Assembly: GCA_003476885.1 (NCBI GenBank)
Contig: DMUR01000098.1
Location: 1-18,940, forward strand
DNA from: Chloroflexota bacterium
GTDB lineage: Bacteria > Chloroflexota > Limnocylindria > Limnocylindrales > Limnocylindraceae
Length of the DNA: 18,940 bases
Reading direction: 5' to 3'
Within the stretch, counting starts at the first letter, position 1, and each line of letters starts with the position of its first letter. The notes beneath the pieces were generated by a model. The model ran no database searches and was not told where the DNA came from. It saw only the letters and a program-made list of their open reading frames with translations. This document shows, piece after piece, positions 1-7,657 of the stretch. The position numbers and the translations under genes are program-made.

Positions 1-65
1 CATGTCGCACCCGCCCCGAAGATCTCGCCAAGATCTCGGCAGAAGTGCGAGTGAGGGGAGTGAAC
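1..65. other. Left edge, unassigned tail
   Basis: These bases lie before the first recognisable gene. All three plus-strand frames are partly open: one stops at 52-54, one at 89-91, and the third continues into the first permease. A short direct repeat (AAGATCTCG, twice) is present. The gene to the left is probably the binding protein of the sugar importer, as is usual for such operons, but too little is present to identify it. A Shine-Dalgarno-like AGGGGAG at 54-60 serves the ATG at 66. Confidence 0.3.
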
Positions 66-983
66 ATGCGCATCTTCAGGAACAAGATTGAACGGCGCGA
101 GGCCCAGTGGGGATTCATCTTCATCTCCCCGTGGTTGATCGGCCTCATTGTGTTCTATGCCTTTCCAATAGTCGCAAGCCTCTTGCTCACATTCTTTGAT
201 GCATCTCTAACCGGGGCTAGTCGTAGCTTTGAATTCATCGGCCTGGACAACTGGGTCAGATTCTTTGGTGACCCGCAGGCTTGGAACGCTCTTGGTGTCA
301 CTTTCCGATTTATGTTGATCGCACTTCCTGTCGGGATCCTTGTGCCCTTGTCTGTTGCACTGATCCTCAACAGCAAGGCCTTGATGGCTCCTGGTACTTT
401 TCGAGTCCTTTGGTTTCTGCCATATGTTATCCCGTTCGTTGCGGGGATCATCGGCTGGACTGGCGTGATGGGGCAGAACGGTCCTCTTAACACTCTGATC
501 TCTCTTTTTGGCATTGAGGAGCCACCCCTCTGGGTGAACGATCCCACCCTGATCTATCCCGCCCTCGTCTTGATGGGAATCTGGGGGATAGGTTCGGCAA
601 TCGTTGTCTACCTCTCTGGCCTCGGTAGCGTGCCGACGGAGCTCTATGAAGCGGCCACTGTCGACGGTGCTGGATGGTGGGCAAGCCTTCGCCACATCAC
701 GCTCCCAATGATCACTCCGGTCATCTTCTACACGCTCATCCTGGGGGTGGCAGGCAGCCTGCAGTACTTCTTGGTGCCTCAGGTCTTAAACGGAGGGAAC
801 GGCAATCCAGAAGGAACGACGAGCTTCTTCAACATCTATCTCTTCAAGAACTTCTTCACGTACCAAGATCCTTCATATGGAGCCACCCTTGCATGGGTGC
901 TCTTCATCATCACGCTCGGGCTCAGCCTGATCCTATTCGGAACGCAGAAGCGCTGGGTCTATTACGCAGGAGGCGACAAGTGA
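66..983 (+). CDS. Sugar ABC transporter permease, MalF type
   Basis: Integral membrane subunit of a carbohydrate ABC importer (binding-protein-dependent transport family, MalF/UgpA-like), 305 aa. The N-terminus is short and basic and leads into a first membrane helix at about residues 15-35 (FISPWLIGLIVFYAFP). Several more hydrophobic segments follow. The cytoplasmic EAA loop that docks to the ATPase begins at residue 195 (EAATVDGAGWW, then LPMITPVIF). The ATG at 66 is chosen because AGGGGAG lies 5 nt upstream; an in-frame GTG at 45 lacks a comparable site. The stop overlaps the GTG of the next permease by 4 bp, so the two are translationally coupled. The substrate cannot be read from the sequence. 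Base composition is visibly lower in GC (about half) than in most of the window. Confidence 0.93.
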   Translation: MRIFRNKIERREAQWGFIFISPWLIGLIVFYAFPIVASLLLTFFDASLTGASRSFEFIGLDNWVRFFGDPQAWNALGVTFRFMLIALPVGILVPLSVALILNSKALMAPGTFRVLWFLPYVIPFVAGIIGWTGVMGQNGPLNTLISLFGIEEPPLWVNDPTLIYPALVLMGIWGIGSAIVVYLSGLGSVPTELYEAATVDGAGWWASLRHITLPMITPVIFYTLILGVAGSLQYFLVPQVLNGGNGNPEGTTSFFNIYLFKNFFTYQDPSYGATLAWVLFIITLGLSLILFGTQKRWVYYAGGDK

Positions 984-2062
984 GCGCAATTGAAGGTCTA
1001 AGCGCTGAAGCTGCGGCAGCCGAGCACATTGAGTCCAAGCGGCGAGTCTCGACGCGTCGCAGGGTCCTCGCCACGTTTGCAGTGGCGATCCTCACCTTCC
1101 TCTTTTTCGCACCGCTCTTCAACCTGGCTTCCATCAGCCTGAAAGATCCAGACCAGGTCTACGCGGCCGGCTCACCGCTCTATCCGGCGCGCGCGAAGCA
1201 GGTGGAGGTCGACGGAAAAGAGCGACCCGTAGTGCTTGTCCCACAGGATGACGGCAGCTTCAAGGAGTTGGTGCTCGTCAAGCCTGGTCGGCAGGAGAGC
1301 CTTCTCGCCGATCCTGCGGATGTGACGAAGACGATTCTCTGGCAGGGATCGTGGCGCACGCTGGAAAATTCATGGGAGTTCTCGGCCACGTTCAACAACT
1401 TTGGGACCGTGTGGGAGATTCTCGATTACCCAACACTTTTAAGGAACACACTCATCATCGCGGTGGTTGGGACGATTGGCACCGTGGTGAGCTGCGTCCT
1501 CGTTGCGTATGGATTCTCGCGTCTACGCTTCCCTGGTCGCGGCAAGCTCTTTCAGGTCATGGTCGCCACGATCTTCATTCCCGGTACCGTAACGCTGATC
1601 CCTACCTACATGCTCTTCCTCAACCTCGGTTGGGTGAACACCTGGCTTCCCTTGCTCGTGCCAACCTTCCTTGCGAACGCCTTTGACGTCTTCTTGATTC
1701 GTCAATACATGATGACGATCCCGCGCGAGCATGATGAGGCGGCGCAGATTGAAGGTGCGAGCCCGTGGCAGACCCTGCGATATGTGATCATTCCGCAGTC
1801 TCGACCCGTGATCATCGCGGTCACGATCTTCCACTTCGTCTATTCGTGGAACGATTACTTCGGACCGTTGATCTACCTATCAACGAAACCAGAGCTGCAA
1901 ACCCTCGGCATCGGGCTCTCCCGATTCTCCAGCCAGTATTCTGCGCGCGTTGGGTATCCAGAGGCGGCGACCCTGATGACGATTGCGATCCCAATTGTCC
2001 TGTTCATTATCTTCCAGCGCTACTTCGTGCGCGGAGTGGTCGTCACCGGAGTCGACAAGTAA
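980..2062 (+). CDS. Sugar ABC transporter permease, MalG type, with an extra external loop
   Basis: Second permease of the same importer (MalG/UgpE-like), 360 aa. The GTG at 980 overlaps the previous stop as GTGA, and AGGAGG at 968-973 sits 6 nt upstream; the open frame to the left of this has no support. A basic N-terminus is followed by a membrane helix at about 30-50. After it comes a soluble stretch at about residues 56-138, far longer than in ordinary 270-290 aa MalG proteins. The stretch is mixed and charged (for example VDGKERPVVLVPQDDG). The standard core follows, with the EAA loop from residue 253 (EAAQIEGASPWQ) and a typical C-terminus ending in VTGVDK. By topology the extra segment should lie outside the membrane, where it could contact the binding protein. 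That role is inference. No ATPase gene follows. Confidence 0.92.
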   Translation: MSAIEGLSAEAAAAEHIESKRRVSTRRRVLATFAVAILTFLFFAPLFNLASISLKDPDQVYAAGSPLYPARAKQVEVDGKERPVVLVPQDDGSFKELVLVKPGRQESLLADPADVTKTILWQGSWRTLENSWEFSATFNNFGTVWEILDYPTLLRNTLIIAVVGTIGTVVSCVLVAYGFSRLRFPGRGKLFQVMVATIFIPGTVTLIPTYMLFLNLGWVNTWLPLLVPTFLANAFDVFLIRQYMMTIPREHDEAAQIEGASPWQTLRYVIIPQSRPVIIAVTIFHFVYSWNDYFGPLIYLSTKPELQTLGIGLSRFSSQYSARVGYPEAATLMTIAIPIVLFIIFQRYFVRGVVVTGVDK

Positions 2063-2093
2063 AGAGGATCGGGAACGGTGTGCTCTGCTTGAT

Positions 2094-3392
2094 TCACGCG
2101 ACCCAGAAGTCGCGGCTGAAGAGCATTAGGAGGAGCGCAAGAAGCAGCGTGCAGCCGAGGCTCCAGGCGCGGTCAAACCAGGGGCGGCGGCCAATGCCGG
2201 CGAGCCAGATCGGAAGTGCCGGAACGATCGCCATGTAGCGAATCGTGCTCTGGTGATCGCCACTGAGACCGCTCGCTGCTACAAGCGCCAGGCTAAATGC
2301 GGCGATCGCGATCTGCCGCTGTCGCAACAGCGCGAGTGAGGCAATCAACGCCAAGATGATAGAGATGCGATCGAGCGCATAGGTAACGAGCGCTTCGCGA
2401 CCCTGCTCAAAGGCGTACGCGGCACCTGTCACCCAGGAGGCGAGGCTGTTCGTGATAGAGAGGTATCCGCGACCGAAGTAGAAGTCCTGCAGGCGCGCCC
2501 ACCCCTCACCGAGCGCAGAGGTGCGCCAGAGGAGATGCACAATGATTGGTAGCGCGATGGCGAGCAGCGGCAGCGCAGCGAGCAAGATTGGTTTGATGCC
2601 ACGCGTACGCGCGCCGCTTAGTGCGGAGTTGATCGCGGCGCCGCCCCCCGCGTTCCACCAGATGATCGCGAGCGGAATTGCAGTCAGCACGCCGTGCGCG
2701 CGCGTCAGTGCGGCGGCAGCGGCGAGCGCGCCGGCGAAGAGCCAGCGGCCCCGCATGGCGAGCGCGATCGCGCCAAAGGCGAGACCGATGAAGAGCCCTT
2801 CGGTGTAGATCTGCGCAAAGAAGAGCGCACCTGGAAAGATCAGCAGATAGGTGGCGGCACGCGTTGAGAAGCTTGTCGCCTCTTCGGCGTGCTGATCCTC
2901 CTTCTTAAAGCGCCGCCGGATCATGTCATCAAGCGCAAAGAGACCGGCAAGCGTGCCAAGTAGCGTAATGATGAGCCCCGCGAGTGTTGCCGTGGCGATG
3001 GCGTTGAGGCCGATGAGCGAGAGCGGTACCGCCACAACGCTAATCAGTGCTGGGTAGAAGGGGAAAAACGAGTAGTTGCGCGGGATCTCTTTGTTTGTGT
3101 CCGGATCTGTTGCGGTGCCAGCGATCGGATCGTCATAGCCGCCAACCGCAATCCCAAGGTAGTACTCGCTATCCCACGCCACCTGCTGGTTCAGGAAGTC
3201 TTCGTTGAGGTAGTCCTTGAAGAGGTTGTTGCCGAGCTCTGTCTCCCACGAGCTCCACGAGACGGCGTAGTCGGGTCGCACGAGTCTCACCCGCTCGTAG
3301 CTGATTGCTTGGAATGAGATTACGATCACGGCCCAGAGCGCCCAGATTGTGACGATGGTCTTGCGCTGGCCGTCGAGCCACGGAAGTCTCAC
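2094..3392 (-). CDS. PIG-V-type mannosyltransferase family membrane protein
   Basis: Polytopic membrane protein of 432 aa resembling the PIG-V (GPI mannosyltransferase 2, GT76-like) family. In bacteria such proteins are usually annotated only as mannosyltransferase family; they are expected to use a polyprenyl-phosphate sugar donor on the outer face of the membrane. Supporting motifs are WDSEYYL at 73-79, with the acidic residue expected in the first external loop, FFPFYP at 109-114, an FPGALFFAQIYTEGLF segment, LTRAHG in mid-protein, and about ten hydrophobic segments. The GTG at 3392-3390 is chosen because it overlaps the upstream oxidoreductase stop as GTGA; an in-frame start at 3470 would lie deep inside that gene. 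It is the last gene of the minus-strand operon and ends 31 bp from the convergent permease stop. Acceptor and sugar are unknown. Confidence 0.8.
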   Translation of the reverse strand: MRLPWLDGQRKTIVTIWALWAVIVISFQAISYERVRLVRPDYAVSWSSWETELGNNLFKDYLNEDFLNQQVAWDSEYYLGIAVGGYDDPIAGTATDPDTNKEIPRNYSFFPFYPALISVVAVPLSLIGLNAIATATLAGLIITLLGTLAGLFALDDMIRRRFKKEDQHAEEATSFSTRAATYLLIFPGALFFAQIYTEGLFIGLAFGAIALAMRGRWLFAGALAAAAALTRAHGVLTAIPLAIIWWNAGGGAAINSALSGARTRGIKPILLAALPLLAIALPIIVHLLWRTSALGEGWARLQDFYFGRGYLSITNSLASWVTGAAYAFEQGREALVTYALDRISIILALIASLALLRQRQIAIAAFSLALVAASGLSGDHQSTIRYMAIVPALPIWLAGIGRRPWFDRAWSLGCTLLLALLLMLFSRDFWVA

Positions 3393-4402
3393 GAAGGAAC
3401 GGCCTCTGTCTTCCCGCTCGCTGCGGATCGGTACGCCGCCTCCATGATGGCGACTGCCGCAGGACCACACTCGTCAAGGAGCGACGGTGCACCGTTGATC
3501 ACCGCGACCATGTGGGCGATCTGCGCGGCATAGATGCTCGGATCGCAGTGGTCAGCCTTCGTGACAAGTGGACCAGGGAGCGTCTGCTCCTTGTCAGTCT
3601 CGGCTCCCTGGACAACGGCAGTAGGGAAGAGGGTTGCGGTGCCACCCTCGCCATAGAGGCGGAGGCTAGACTCTGGTCCATCGGCGTAGGGCTGCCACCA
3701 TCCCGCTTCAACCTCCGACCAGGTTCCGCCCTCCCAGTCGATGCGGATGCTCGCCGTATCCTCAACGTCGCCGCTGATGAAACGGCGCGCGGTACGAGCC
3801 GAGACGGCAAGCGCCTTCGGCTCGCCGAGGACGAATCGCAGCGTGTCAATCGCGTGGATCCCCATGTCTGTAACGGCGCCACCGCCAGCGAGCTTCGCCT
3901 CCGTGAACCAACCTGATGGACCCCAGCCGGTGTGCACCCCGCACCCGCGACTTCGGTAGACCGCACCGATCGCTCCCGCAGCAACCTGATCGCGCAACCA
4001 GGTTGCCTCCTGGTCCACACGCCACATGTGCGCCGTTGCGGCGTGCAGCGCGTTGGCGCGCGCGCGATCTGCGAGCGACTTCGCATCGGCGTAACTTGTG
4101 GTCATCGGCTTCTCGATGAGGAGGTGCACGCCAGCGTCGAGGAGTCGCAGCCCGACCGGTGCATGCATCGTATTCGGTGTGCAGAGGACGGCAACGTCAA
4201 ACTCACCGCGCCCCGCCGCTGCAACAAGGCCCTCCTCGCCGTCGAGCCACGGGACGTTGGCAAGCGTCGCCAGTTCGCTCGCACTGCCGCTTCTACCGGC
4301 AACAGCGGCAAGCGTCGCCCCATCCGTTGCGGCGATCGCGGCCGCATGGATCTTGGCGATGTATCCACCGCCGTGGATCGCGAAGCGGATGTTGCCGCTC
4401 AC
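3389..4402 (-). CDS. Gfo/Idh/MocA family oxidoreductase
   Basis: NAD(P)-dependent sugar or cyclitol dehydrogenase-like protein, 337 aa, normal for the family. The N-terminal Rossmann fold carries a variant dinucleotide motif (HGGGYIAKIH, about 10-19). The conserved EKP is at 97-99; its lysine is the usual catalytic or cofactor-contacting residue. The C-terminal domain has the family pattern GGGAVTDMGIHAIDTLRF, giving D179, H183 and D186 as likely active-site residues. The GTG at 4402 has TGAGG about 9 nt upstream and starts 27 bp after the aminotransferase stop. The stop is coupled to the mannosyltransferase start by a 4 bp overlap. Family members act on inositols, glucose-type sugars or their aminated forms. 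The aminotransferase and sugar importer next to it suggest the imported compound or a derivative as substrate, but the exact reaction is unknown. Confidence 0.9.
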   Translation of the reverse strand: MSGNIRFAIHGGGYIAKIHAAAIAATDGATLAAVAGRSGSASELATLANVPWLDGEEGLVAAAGRGEFDVAVLCTPNTMHAPVGLRLLDAGVHLLIEKPMTTSYADAKSLADRARANALHAATAHMWRVDQEATWLRDQVAAGAIGAVYRSRGCGVHTGWGPSGWFTEAKLAGGGAVTDMGIHAIDTLRFVLGEPKALAVSARTARRFISGDVEDTASIRIDWEGGTWSEVEAGWWQPYADGPESSLRLYGEGGTATLFPTAVVQGAETDKEQTLPGPLVTKADHCDPSIYAAQIAHMVAVINGAPSLLDECGPAAVAIMEAAYRSAASGKTEAVPS

Positions 4403-4429
4403 TGCGTCGACCTCACGTGACGCAGTGGC

Positions 4430-5701
4430 TCAGCCGGCCGCCATTGCAGCGGCAACCTTCTTCAGTGCGTCGGGATGGCGCTGCAACTTCAGCAGGGCTT
4501 CGACCGCCTGGTCAATCCCCTCCTTGCCGGCACGGAAGATGTTTTCGTCCAGGTAGATCTGCTCGTGCTTTGCGGCCCGATCAGCCACGGGCGTATGCCA
4601 ACTCTTCGGATCCATCTGCTTCGCGTACTGCATCGGCACGGGCATACGTGAGAGGTGCGGCTGAAAGAGCTCGTAGTCGCTCATCGACTCGTAACCGACC
4701 CAGCAGCCGATCCCCTCTGCATCAAGCGCCTCGCAGACGGCGGCATTGCCGACGTTGCCGTACGCCTCTGGATCGATCGCGATGATGAAGCGGTAGAAGG
4801 AGAGGCGCGTGACGCGGTCAAAGACCTTCAATGCACGGACGCCCTTCACCTTGGCGAGCTGCTCCTCCATGTAGCGGCCGTTCGCCTCGCGCTCCGCACG
4901 CTGTGCTTCAAAACGATCCATCTGCGTGTTTAGAAGCGCCGCGTGGAGCTCACCAAGTCGGAAGTTTGCGCCGAAGGTGAACTCTTTCCCGGCGTCGTCC
5001 TTTGCGCGACCGCAGTCAATTAGCGAGTGTGCGCGTCTCGCCAGCGTTGCATCTTTGGTGAGGAGCGTGCCGCCTTCACCTGCGGTGAGGATCTTGGAAG
5101 ACTGATGGCTGAATGAGCCAAAGTCGCCGATGAGGCCAACACCTTGTCCACCCCACTCCTTCCCCTGGCTGTGCGCACAGTCTTCAACAATGGCGAGCCC
5201 GTGCTTCTTGGCGATGGCAACGATCGCATCCATATCTGAGACAACTTGGCCGCAGTGCACCGGCATGATCGCCTTGGTGCGCGGCGTTATTGCCGCCTCG
5301 ACCGCCTTTGGGTCGATCGTCCACGCTTCGGGCTCAACGTCCACCACCACAGGGAGAGCACCAGCGGCAATCGGCGCGTATCCGGTTGCGGCGAAGGTGA
5401 GCGCTGGGATGATCACCTCGTCGCCCCAGCCAATGCCGAGTGCCTTGAGGGCTACCTCCATGGTTACCGTGCCGTTGACCATCAAAATGCCGTGCGCGCC
5501 GGACTTCCCGCCGTTCTGGTACGCGGCGAAGGTTTCGCAGAAACGCGCGTTGTACTTCCCTGGCTCTGGATAGCCGCCCCACACGCCGCTGCGGAGGACC
5601 TCCAGCATGATCGCCTCATCCTTACCGTCAAAGACGGGCCAGTCGGGGAACTCCCCTGATCGAACTGGGGCTCCACCCGCAATCGCCAACTGCTCGCTCA
5701 T
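4430..5701 (-). CDS. DegT/DnrJ/EryC1/StrS family PLP aminotransferase
   Basis: PLP enzyme of the sugar-aminotransferase family, 423 aa. It has the N-terminal GGAPVR..FPDWPVF pattern seen in the AHBA-synthase / scyllo-inosose-aminotransferase-like branch. VNGTVTMEVAL (75-85) fits the cofactor-phosphate region, VEDCAHSQG (172-180) places D174 at the PLP ring nitrogen, and SSKILTAGEGG (201-211) makes K203 the likely Schiff-base lysine. FTFGANFRLGELHAAL is the usual downstream block. The ATG at 5701 has a strong AAGGAGG site 4-5 nt upstream. It lies behind a sugar importer and just ahead of a Gfo/Idh/MocA oxidoreductase; such pairs interconvert keto and amino forms of sugars or cyclitols. A hairpin and possible promoter sit in the upstream gap. 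The direction (making or degrading an amino sugar) cannot be read here. Confidence 0.92.
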   Translation of the reverse strand: MSEQLAIAGGAPVRSGEFPDWPVFDGKDEAIMLEVLRSGVWGGYPEPGKYNARFCETFAAYQNGGKSGAHGILMVNGTVTMEVALKALGIGWGDEVIIPALTFAATGYAPIAAGALPVVVDVEPEAWTIDPKAVEAAITPRTKAIMPVHCGQVVSDMDAIVAIAKKHGLAIVEDCAHSQGKEWGGQGVGLIGDFGSFSHQSSKILTAGEGGTLLTKDATLARRAHSLIDCGRAKDDAGKEFTFGANFRLGELHAALLNTQMDRFEAQRAEREANGRYMEEQLAKVKGVRALKVFDRVTRLSFYRFIIAIDPEAYGNVGNAAVCEALDAEGIGCWVGYESMSDYELFQPHLSRMPVPMQYAKQMDPKSWHTPVADRAAKHEQIYLDENIFRAGKEGIDQAVEALLKLQRHPDALKKVAAAMAAG

Positions 5702-5716
5702 CGCTCCTCCTTCTCT

Positions 5717-5745
5717 TTCACGGGCGCGTGCTGCGCCACCGTGAA
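5717..5745 (-). promoter_or_regulatory. RNA hairpin just upstream of the aminotransferase ribosome site
   Basis: In minus-strand RNA, TTCACG pairs with CGTGAA (6 bp). A 2-nt bulge follows, then GGCGC pairs with GCGCC (5 bp) around a 5-nt loop. No T run follows, so it does not look like an intrinsic terminator. It lies between the MalG-type permease stop and the Shine-Dalgarno of the aminotransferase. It could stabilise a processed 3' or 5' end, or set the ratio of transporter to enzyme. The pairing is visible in the sequence; the role is inference. Confidence 0.5.
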
Positions 5746-5755
5746 GCGTTCACTC

Positions 5756-5784
5756 AGAATACCCTCCAGGAGTATCCGAATCAC
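5756..5784 (-). promoter_or_regulatory. Possible internal promoter with overlapping dyad
   Basis: On the minus strand GTGATT (5784-5779) and TATTCT (5761-5756) are 17 bp apart, a plausible if weak -35/-10 pair. Transcription would begin around 5749, placing the hairpin at the very 5' end of the message. A partial dyad at 5759-5775 (ATACTC, 5 nt, GGGTAT, with one G-T pair) overlaps the -10 and could be an operator. The -35 matches the consensus at only three positions, so this is tentative. Confidence 0.25.
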
Positions 5785-5815
5785 CGCCTGTTGCGCGGCT
5801 TACGAGACACATCGG

Positions 5816-6670
5816 TCATCGTCTGACACCCGCAATGCTGATGCCGCGCGCGATCACCCGCTGCGCGAGCGCGAAGATGACCAGGAGTGGAGCGAGCGCG
5901 ATTACCGAACCCGCGAGGAGCAGATGCCACTGACGGGCGAACTTGTTGACGAACCCGGAGAGCCCAACAGGGAGCGTCATCGCGGATGGGTCCGGGAGGT
6001 AGAGGAGCGGGCGGAGGAAGTCATTCCACATGTAGATGAAGTGGAAAACCGCGACGATGGCGAGGGCGGGGGCGCACATCGGCAGGATGATTCGTACGAA
6101 GATATGCAGCTCGTTTGCGCCGTCAACGCGGGCCGCATCGACCATGTCGCGCGGTAGACCGAGCATGAACTGACGCAACAGAAAGATGTTGAATGCACCT
6201 CCCCCAAGGAACCACGGGAGGAGGATCGGCAGCGGCGTATTGATCAGTCCGAGCTTCGCCCAGACGATGTACTCAGGGATGATCAACACCTGGTACGGGA
6301 CGAGAATTGTGAGAAGGACCATCCCGAATGCAAGACGACTCCCGCGCGCGTGCAACACCGCAAACCCGTACGCGCAGAAGGCCGAGGTGAGGGTGGCACC
6401 AAGGGTGCCGACGATCGCGATGAAGGCAGAGTTGAAGAACCAGGTTGCGATCGGTGCTCGTCGGAACACTTCCGCGTAGTTCTCCCACTGCGGCTCCGCT
6501 GGGAAGAGGTTGAAAGTGCCAGTCGCGATCTCCGCTGGCGTCTTCAGTGACGTGCCGAGCTGCCAGACGAAGGGGAGCAGGAAGAGGAGCGAGAAGAGGG
6601 TGAGCGCGGCATAGACCGCGACCCGACGTGGCGAGATCATTGGGATCGTCCGTGCGCGACTAGTTGTCAT
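5816..6670 (-). CDS. Sugar ABC transporter permease, MalG type
   Basis: Second membrane subunit of the minus-strand sugar importer, 284 aa, the normal MalG size and without the extra external loop of the plus-strand MalG. There are about six hydrophobic segments. The ATPase-docking EAA loop is slightly degenerate: DAARVDGAN from residue 178, then IILPMCAPAL. FHFIYMWNDFLRPLLY is the usual family block after it. The ATG at 6670 overlaps the end of the MalF-type gene by 11 bp, so translation is coupled; an in-frame ATG at residue 11 is possible. A gap of 114 bp holding a hairpin separates it from the enzyme genes downstream. Substrate unknown. Confidence 0.92.
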   Translation of the reverse strand: MTTSRARTIPMISPRRVAVYAALTLFSLLFLLPFVWQLGTSLKTPAEIATGTFNLFPAEPQWENYAEVFRRAPIATWFFNSAFIAIVGTLGATLTSAFCAYGFAVLHARGSRLAFGMVLLTILVPYQVLIIPEYIVWAKLGLINTPLPILLPWFLGGGAFNIFLLRQFMLGLPRDMVDAARVDGANELHIFVRIILPMCAPALAIVAVFHFIYMWNDFLRPLLYLPDPSAMTLPVGLSGFVNKFARQWHLLLAGSVIALAPLLVIFALAQRVIARGISIAGVRR

Positions 6671-7616
6671 AAAAGACCCATCGCTTTGAGAGTCTAAAGT
6701 TCACGATCGTGAGCAGCACGACGACCGCAGTGAGCAGCCAGGCCACAGCCGATCCAAAACCGAAGTCGAGGTTTCGAATCAGCAGTCGATAGATTAAGAG
6801 CGCGACCGACATCGATTCGTTTGCCGGCCCGCCCCCGCCGCTTGAGACGACGTAGGTTTCGGTGAAGAGCGAGAGGCCGCCGATCAGCCCGATCACGAGG
6901 TTGAAGAAGAGCGTGGGCGAAAGTAGTGGCAGCGTGATTGAGAAGAAGCGTCGGAAGCGTCCAGCCCCGTCGCACTCACACGCCTCCAGAATGTCCTTCG
7001 AGATCTGCTGGAGCCCCGCGAGAAAGATCAGTGTCATCCCACCAGTGCCGGCCCAGATCAGCATGAAGATAATCCCCCAGCGCACCGACTCCGGTTCGTT
7101 GAACCAGGCAGGGCCCGCGACGCCGACAACCTCGAGCGCCTTGTTGACGAGCCCCTCAGAGCCGAGGATCCAGCGCCAGAGAGCGGCGGTGGCGACACCC
7201 GCGACGACAGTGGGGAGGTAGAAGGCCATGCGGAAGAGCGCCATCCCCTTCACCTTCTGGTTGAGGAGCATTGCAAACGTCAGCCCAATGACCAGCTGGA
7301 TGGGGACGGCGATGACCGTGATCATCACCGTGTTGCTGAACGCCTTCAGCACGATCTTCCCCTTTCCGTCGAGATCGGCAAGGTCTGCGTAGTTGTCGAA
7401 ACCGACAAGGGCGGGCGTGCCACGGAGATTCCACTCCATGAACGAGAGCGCAAACGATGCGATCAGCGGCGCAAAGGCGAAGAGCAGGAATCCAGCGAGG
7501 AACGGGGCAATGAAGAACCAGAACCAGCGCTCTTCGACGCGCTGGAGCACGGGAAGCGGAGCGAAGAGGGAGCGGAACCGGCTAAGCCGGCCCGCCCCCT
7601 CATCAACCCGTTGCAT
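6660..7616 (-). CDS. Sugar ABC transporter permease, MalF type
   Basis: First membrane subunit of the minus-strand sugar importer, 318 aa. A cytoplasmic N-terminus of about 30 residues precedes the first helix (FWFFIAPFLAGFLLFAF). The EAA loop begins at residue 211 but reads EACECDGAG, with cysteine in place of the second alanine, followed by ITLPLLSPTLFF. The C-terminus WVFYDN is typical of the family. The ATG at 7616 lies 41 bp after the binding-protein stop and has no clear Shine-Dalgarno, so it may depend on coupling with the upstream gene. It overlaps the MalG start by 11 bp. No ATPase gene is linked, which is common for CUT1 importers that share a MsmK/MalK-type ATPase. Confidence 0.92.
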   Translation of the reverse strand: MQRVDEGAGRLSRFRSLFAPLPVLQRVEERWFWFFIAPFLAGFLLFAFAPLIASFALSFMEWNLRGTPALVGFDNYADLADLDGKGKIVLKAFSNTVMITVIAVPIQLVIGLTFAMLLNQKVKGMALFRMAFYLPTVVAGVATAALWRWILGSEGLVNKALEVVGVAGPAWFNEPESVRWGIIFMLIWAGTGGMTLIFLAGLQQISKDILEACECDGAGRFRRFFSITLPLLSPTLFFNLVIGLIGGLSLFTETYVVSSGGGGPANESMSVALLIYRLLIRNLDFGFGSAVAWLLTAVVVLLTIVNFRLSKRWVFYDN

Positions 7617-7657
7617 TACGCGTGTCGCTCAGCTGTTTAGGCAGTGCGACGCCTTGA

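Noticed and set aside
674..979. Open frame extending the second permease to the left
   Set aside because: It lies inside the first permease, its residues are unlike any MalG N-terminus, and the GTG at 980 has a good Shine-Dalgarno and a GTGA overlap.
2063..2093. Terminator between the convergent permease and mannosyltransferase genes
   Set aside because: No stem with a following T run could be found in the 31 bp gap.
3393..3470. Longer N-terminus for the mannosyltransferase
   Set aside because: It would sit within the oxidoreductase gene; the extra residues look like shadow coding and the GTG at 3392 fits the 4 bp coupling used elsewhere here.
4098..4785. Long plus-strand open frames opposite the oxidoreductase and aminotransferase genes
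   Set aside because: They are rich in R, S, P and A without motifs, as expected for the antisense of GC-rich genes.
5717..5745. Intrinsic terminator after the MalG-type gene
   Set aside because: The hairpin is good, but no T run follows it on the minus strand; a Shine-Dalgarno follows instead.
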